Source of the DNA: Plutella xylostella | Taxonomy: Eukaryota > Arthropoda > Insecta > Lepidoptera > Plutellidae | Reading direction: 5' to 3' | Length of the DNA: 64,000 nucleotides | Assembly (NCBI RefSeq): GCF_932276165.1 | Contig: NC_063992.1 | Span: forward strand, 1,064,001 to 1,128,000 | In this document: piece after piece, positions 58,910 to 64,000 of the stretch | How the letters are laid out: each line of letters starts with the position of its first letter | Numbering within the stretch: position 1 is the first letter of the stretch | Made by a program: the position numbers and the translations under genes | The notes under the pieces: generated by a model | Databases searched by the model: none | Told to the model about the DNA's origin: nothing | Seen by the model: only the letters and a program-made list of their open reading frames with translations

Positions 58910-61900
58910 ACATTATTAACTAGTGTAGTTTCTGTGATATTCTGTGTAGGGATTCGGAAAATTTTGTATTTTCAGCAAAATACTCAACAAAGCATATTAT
59001 TTGCCTCTGGTCGCACAGGATCGATATCTATTGCCACTTTATCCCCCATGTTGGCCGCCCCATGTTCCCTGACTGAGACAAGGTTCTACTCTCCGCAATT
59101 GTACTTAACGATCGCTTTATTCTAATGTGGAGTGCAACTTTGTATCTCTATTACGATGGGAACGTGTTTTTGAGGATATTCGAGATATTCAACTGTTATA
59201 AATGGAACTTGTAGTTCACTTTACCGTTGTTCGACAAGGCTGATGAAGTTACGACTCTTATTATATTATGTAGGTAATGCAGATTTGTTACAGATAACAT
59301 AATATATTACGTATTATTGGCGTTGTCAATCATTCTGAGATATTGTAAAATAAATATATTATTGCAGGGTATTTACTTATGTCCCTTCTAAACAATTTCT
59401 AAGTAATAGCGGTTGTATTTGTAAATGCTCCGTCGAACTAACTAGGTTCAGAGAAAACTATGATTTAACAATGTTACATTATTTGACAAGTATTTCAGTT
59501 ACAATATGAATGGTTTATTATAAAACATCGTCAATTCATAAATCTTTTTGGTTTGTTCAATTCAGTTTTACGGTTTTCTTCTTCGGCAGCGCACACCCGG
59601 TTTTGATATGCGGCTAAGAGCTACAATAGAAATATAAAAAATCATAATAAAAATCTGTCAAAAAACCTTCACGGACACAAAAGGAAAAACTTAAAAGAAA
59701 GTAGCCGAACTCTTAGCGGCCTGTAGCACCCTTCGAAGGCCTTCCCATGGCAGAGGTCACCACGAGGTCACAGAGCACCGACACATGCCAGACACAGACG
59801 TGTCAACTGCTTTACATTCACCTCCCAAATATTTAACATCACCAGTGTAAAAAGACCCATGAGTTTCCAACTAATAACTCAAGACCGTGGAACAGGAAAC
59901 ATGTCGGAGATCCATTTAAAATGGTTGTGTTTAAAATATGGTTACGCTTATTTTGTCGTCAAATGTCACTTTCAGTTATTTTGAAAATACATTATGCACT
60001 GTGTGTGAGAACAAAGCTGGGCTGCTGTAATAGAATGCATTAATTATGAAGAACATAGATGACAATCATTAAAAAACGTCCCAGGCCGGGAAGGAAAGAT
60101 TACAAATCATCACTTGCCTAAAAAAATGGTCACAGCTACAGAATAAGAACGTTTAATCAGCAAAGTATAAATTTTTAACCAGTCTATACATTTAAGTGAA
60201 CAAAAATTAAGACATAAATTGTTAGGAAAATTAATTACCAACATTTTTCATTCAAATGTGCTCAGTATAAGGTAGACTAGTTCTAAAATCGTCTTTAAAG
60301 CAGAAATACAAGTTTATAATTTACGTTTGTTAGTCTTAAAACACACATTTAATCATAGATCGTCGAGACAGATATACCTATCGTCTAAAAATCAATTTTG
60401 CCGTTATTTAACATAACTTTTTATTGGCTATTTAACAGTAACAAATATTAGTGTAGTTTAATGTAATGTTTGTTTTTATTGGAAAGCAATTTTTTAGTTT
60501 ATTACCGGTGCTATTCGATATCGTTGTAAAATTTGGATTACTACATGATGTAATCTGATTTGCTATTTGAGTACCGTTCTATAATGAAGATACCCATAAC
60601 CACTACCAACATTTAGCTATTATCTTTAAAAAGCGGGGCTCATTCCAGTTCCGATTCTTAAAAGGAGGAAGCTCTCTTTCCTTCTCAAAAATTTGGTGGA
60701 ACAATTAAGAACTCTTTGTACCCAATTTCCTCACAAAACATGTATTGGAGCAATCGGTAGCGGGTCATTGGCCTCACCGGCTAAAGACTCATAATTTTTT
60801 ACATTTCGAGAATTTCAACAGATATGTTGTTTTTTTTGGAATATTAATTTAAAGAGTTTTTTAATTTATGCAAACGATATCTAAAGTTGACCTCATTAAC
60901 ATAATCGGATGTCCTTATACATCGCCGTACATTTTTAGTTCTTTTAGGTTCTATATAGTATACAATCTGTCACAGATCAATAATTATATATTTTAGTATA
61001 CCTACTGTACGTGTATTTCTTTCGGTACTCGTACACATTGATATATAGGTAAATCTTGCTCTACATAGAAATATATTATAATAAGCTCGCAGTTTTTATG
61101 TATGTTGAATAAATTAGTTTCTGTGGTTTGCTTGGAATTTCGTTGCGGAATGTTGGCAGATATTACATAAGTGTAATTTATCTTTATTGTATCGCAATAT
61201 ATAAAACAGTGACTATAATGTTTTTTCTCATCATACCAAATATTTTATCGTCTAACAAAAGGCAGAAGAAATTGTTAGGTAATTTATTTTCCTGGCATAG
61301 TCATTTTTGACCCAGTAGAATTTATTAATGCCGCCCTAGATGAAATTAAAAGCGAAAGAATTTTTGCAACACTAGCGCTGCGACGGATGATGGAACTACT
61401 AAGTAGCTTAATAACAGATATTTGCAAATTTTTGGATTTATTCTTATACATTTGTGATTTAATCACTAACCAAGTTAATTATTAACTTAACAAGTCCACC
61501 AATTTAGAGACAGTGGTTTATTCACAATCGTTTTAAAGAAAATTCACTACAAAACCCTTTTTGAAGGCCAGAGGCAAAGAATTAATGTTGCTAATTATAG
61601 CTCCGAAATAAATTTTAATTAGAGTTTGTCCATCAAAAAGTTTTGTTTTTATTTGTGATGAAGCTGAAGTGCTAAATTTCTGGAAATGCTAATAAAAGTT
61701 TTACAATTTGTTGACTAAAGGCTATTGATAAGTTTATATTGTGGTCATGAATATTTGATTAAACTTAAAGGAGAAATAGGTACATTTATATTTGTATTAA
61801 AATTCTGAATCTTTCTTTTGGAAAATTTAATTCTTATTATACATAATATTATGTATTGGTTTGTCTGGTGGTAAATTAATCTTCTAGTATTTTCATGTGG
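58910..61900. other. AT-rich non-coding stretch, nothing recognised
   Basis: No gene or repeat family supported. Short frames at 58907-59125 and 61128-61466 show no domains. Confidence 0.45.
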
Positions 61901-61901
61901 T

Positions 61902-61934
61902 TACAATAATATTTTTATTTTGTTTCAGGTAAGT
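61902..61934 (+). promoter_or_regulatory. Recursive splice site (ratchet point) 4
   Basis: ATTTTTATTTTGTTTCAG ends at 61928 and GTAAGT follows (61929-61934), a perfect match to the ratchet consensus on both sides. A second 5' site, GTAAGT, lies 45 nt downstream at 61974. The best-scoring such junction in the window by eye. Use in vivo is inferred. Confidence 0.65.
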
Positions 61935-61973
61935 TGTACATTGACTTTAATAATGTTCTTCACTTTACGGTTT
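61929..61973 (+). other. Candidate recursive-splice exon 4 (45 nt)
   Basis: Between the ratchet point and TTT|GTAAGT. Frame 1 is open (VSCTLTLIMFFTLRF) but looks like translated AT-rich sequence, not a conserved peptide. Its length agrees with the segments at 16080 and 34724. Probably skipped in mature mRNA if the site is used recursively. Confidence 0.4.
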
Positions 61974-61979
61974 GTAAGT

Positions 61980-64000
61980 AAGTTACACGTCAATAACTCT
62001 TTAAAAATGGTTTTGATTAATTTTTCTTCTGTCTCAAAATACTTAGATTCTGAAGTATTTAGACACAAAGGACAACAATAATTAGACTTCTAAAGGGGTA
62101 TTGGTGTAAGAATAGAGGTGTAAACATACTTACTCGGATTAAAATTCGAGCAATCTGAGGTTATAGCGTCAGCACAGAAATTTTGAAAACACACTTACTA
62201 AATACATAACCCTCATGACTGTAATCCCCGAAGAAATAAACTAGAAAATACTAACCTGTATTAAAAATTATGGATCAAATACTGACTGAAACAAAACTGT
62301 GGACAACTCTTACCATCTTTGATGCTCTATGCATATTATGAGCTATTATAATAGAACAAAAAAATGGATTCCATTGCTGACCGTACTTCCGTCTCCTAAA
62401 CTAAACCAGCCTGTTGGATGTCACAAACAGTTCCCTTGAACACGTCACCACCTCATCATATATCAGATAACATCATTACAGCACCGCGACTATGAAGAGT
62501 ATGACGAGTGCATCTGAGATCCGACTTTATAAAAAACCGACGGAAGGTTGAAAATCATACTTTAAAAAATCTTTATTTAGTGGATACCTGCATAGAGACG
62601 CATTTGACATTTTAGTCTCTGGTCCGTTGAAATAAAGTGAATTATCGTCTGAACGGCTGAAGAGCGCTGGCTTTATATTAAGCTCGTATTAATAACACGT
62701 AGTGATGAACAAGCTTTTGTTCTCAACTTGGATAATGTTTTTGACATTATTGTGTTCACGGACTAGTTCAATATAGTACCTTCTAATAAAATATGTACCT
62801 ACCTTAAGTATGTACAAAGGGTTTAACGGAGATTAGATACAATTTTAATATTTCACAATGCTGTCTATCTACATTTATTCATTCATACAATTTTTTTCAC
62901 TAGACATTTAACTCGTTTAAAAATAAAAATAAGAGAGTAATATATAAGAGTGAGTCAATGGACCGGGTAAATAATGCCAACTAAATATAGAGGCGACTCA
63001 TTGTTGTGTAGTAAATTAACAATCACAGGTCCACCTTGTTTTTAGTGCTGGCAATAATAAACTAGCAACACTGGCGAGCACTGGCCACTGACACAGAATC
63101 GCTATAAAAAAGAAAATTCGCATCGAGCGTGTTCTCTTTTTAATTATTTTTCTTCTGACTTTATTCTCTTTTCGAATTTGTTAAGTGTCAACGGTTTAAA
63201 ATATTGTTGTGTAACCCGGAGCAATTGAAGATCGAATTTCCTAAAGTATTTTAATGGTTTCTTTGTGTTGTGCTGTCCTGCTGCCGTGCTACTATGTTAT
63301 ACGTATTTATCCTGTCATGGAGGTTTAAGTATTTATAAGGTAACTTACTTTACTTTACAATAGTACCGAATACTAATAATAGAAGAAAATATTTTTTACT
63401 TCTAGCTAGATCCATCCACATTATTTTATCTGGATAGTTCGCACAAAAACGCATCCTTTACCGCAATTGCAATAAGATATGCAAAGAGAGTTTCGGAAAC
63501 GCAAAAAAACATATCAAGTTTTGAATTAAAAGACTTCCTGAGATCGATTTTTTATCGCTTTCATTTCATTACTGGCGAGAACAAAAGCTATTCAAAACAA
63601 AGATGGTGGCGACACCTGGTGAGGTGTTTCGGAAACTTGATACTTAACACCTTCTGCGTCAAGCTCAAATGAACCCTTAATGTCAACGCTTAAAGTGTAT
63701 TTTCCTATTCGAGGCTTTCTCGTGTGTGAGAAATACCTACGTATGCGTAGTTTCTTTGAAGCAAAGTTCGATTCTTTTTTATTTCATTTTGGTAAAGTTT
63801 AAGAATAAAGGTATAGGAGATGATAAGTTCATGAGACAGTGGTTTTAATAAAAATAATATTTTCTATTTTGCTAACGGGAACACGTTAAATCTGTTATAT
63901 TAGTTTGCGGTTTTCACTTATAGTTATAGTTATAAAGGTAAGTTAATACTCTTGAGAATATTATGTAATAAATAATATAAATTATGCATTAATTTTGACC
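61980..64000. other. AT-rich non-coding stretch with a SINE-tail scrap
   Basis: CATGACTGTAATCCCCGAAG at about 62215-62234 is a small minus-strand scrap of the SINE tail seen at 28322. AAAGATGGTGGCG at about 63600 is YY1/Pho-like. No gene supported. Confidence 0.45.

Larger units (their letters stand above)
1..64000 (+). other. Inferred very long intron of a plus-strand host gene
   Basis: Apart from the retrotransposon polyprotein, no reading frame exceeds about 100 codons and none looks like a conserved host protein. Three strong and one weak plus-strand sites combine a 3' splice site with an immediately following 5' splice site; none was noticed on the minus strand. In insects such zero-length exons mark recursive splicing of introns tens of kilobases long. 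The inference is that the window, or at least the part from before 16079 to beyond 61929, is intronic sequence of one gene read left to right. No flanking exon was recognised, so the gene is unknown. The alternative is an intergenic desert in which the splice-like sites arose by chance. Confidence 0.4.

Noticed and set aside
1..64000. CRISPR arrays, bacterial operons, riboswitches, rRNA
   Set aside because: None present; the sequence is animal nuclear DNA by repeat content and lack of dense coding.

Overview
The window reads as AT-rich insect nuclear DNA. It is most likely from a moth or butterfly, judging by the abundant TAGGTA/TACCTA words, the tRNA-derived SINEs with a CCTCTGCCTACCCC-type tail, several families of small inverted-repeat elements, and RTE-type LINE ends with a (GAT)n-like tail. 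The species cannot be named from the sequence. No complete host protein-coding gene, rRNA gene, free-standing tRNA gene, operon or CRISPR array is visible.

The only long open reading frame is the 1730-residue polyprotein of an apparently intact BEL/Pao LTR retrotransposon on the minus strand (36840-43280). It has 184-bp LTRs that differ at four positions, a primer-binding site and a leader with an internal duplication, but no target-site duplication.

The rest is non-coding sequence dotted with transposon pieces. Family A is a ~140-bp inverted-repeat element with seven copies. Family B is TA-flanked with four copies. Family C is a TA-flanked foldback element with two copies. Family D has two copies, and one copy of C sits inside one copy of D while the other D copy preserves the empty site. 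Two tRNA-headed SINEs share a head but have different tails. A minus-strand SINE-like repeat is nested in a family A copy. Four LINE 3' ends are present, one with a perfect 17-bp target duplication.

The most interesting host signal is on the plus strand. At 16079/16080, 34723/34724 and 61928/61929 a 3' splice site is fused directly to a 5' splice site (YnCAG|GTAAG), as in recursive splicing of very long introns. Each is followed 41, 52 or 45 nt later by a second good 5' splice site. A weaker fourth site lies at 57875/57876. The simplest reading, which is inference, is that much or all of the window is inside a giant intron of a gene transcribed left to right, spliced in steps, with the BEL/Pao element inserted antisense to it.

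A few GC-rich islets stand out from the AT-rich background (around 4430-4500, 5030-5110, 8380-8540, 10225-10330, 34281-34335, 45950-46030, 49376-49440, 53040-53220). Some carry E-box, YY1/Pho-like, octamer or G-quadruplex motifs and are the best candidates for regulatory DNA.
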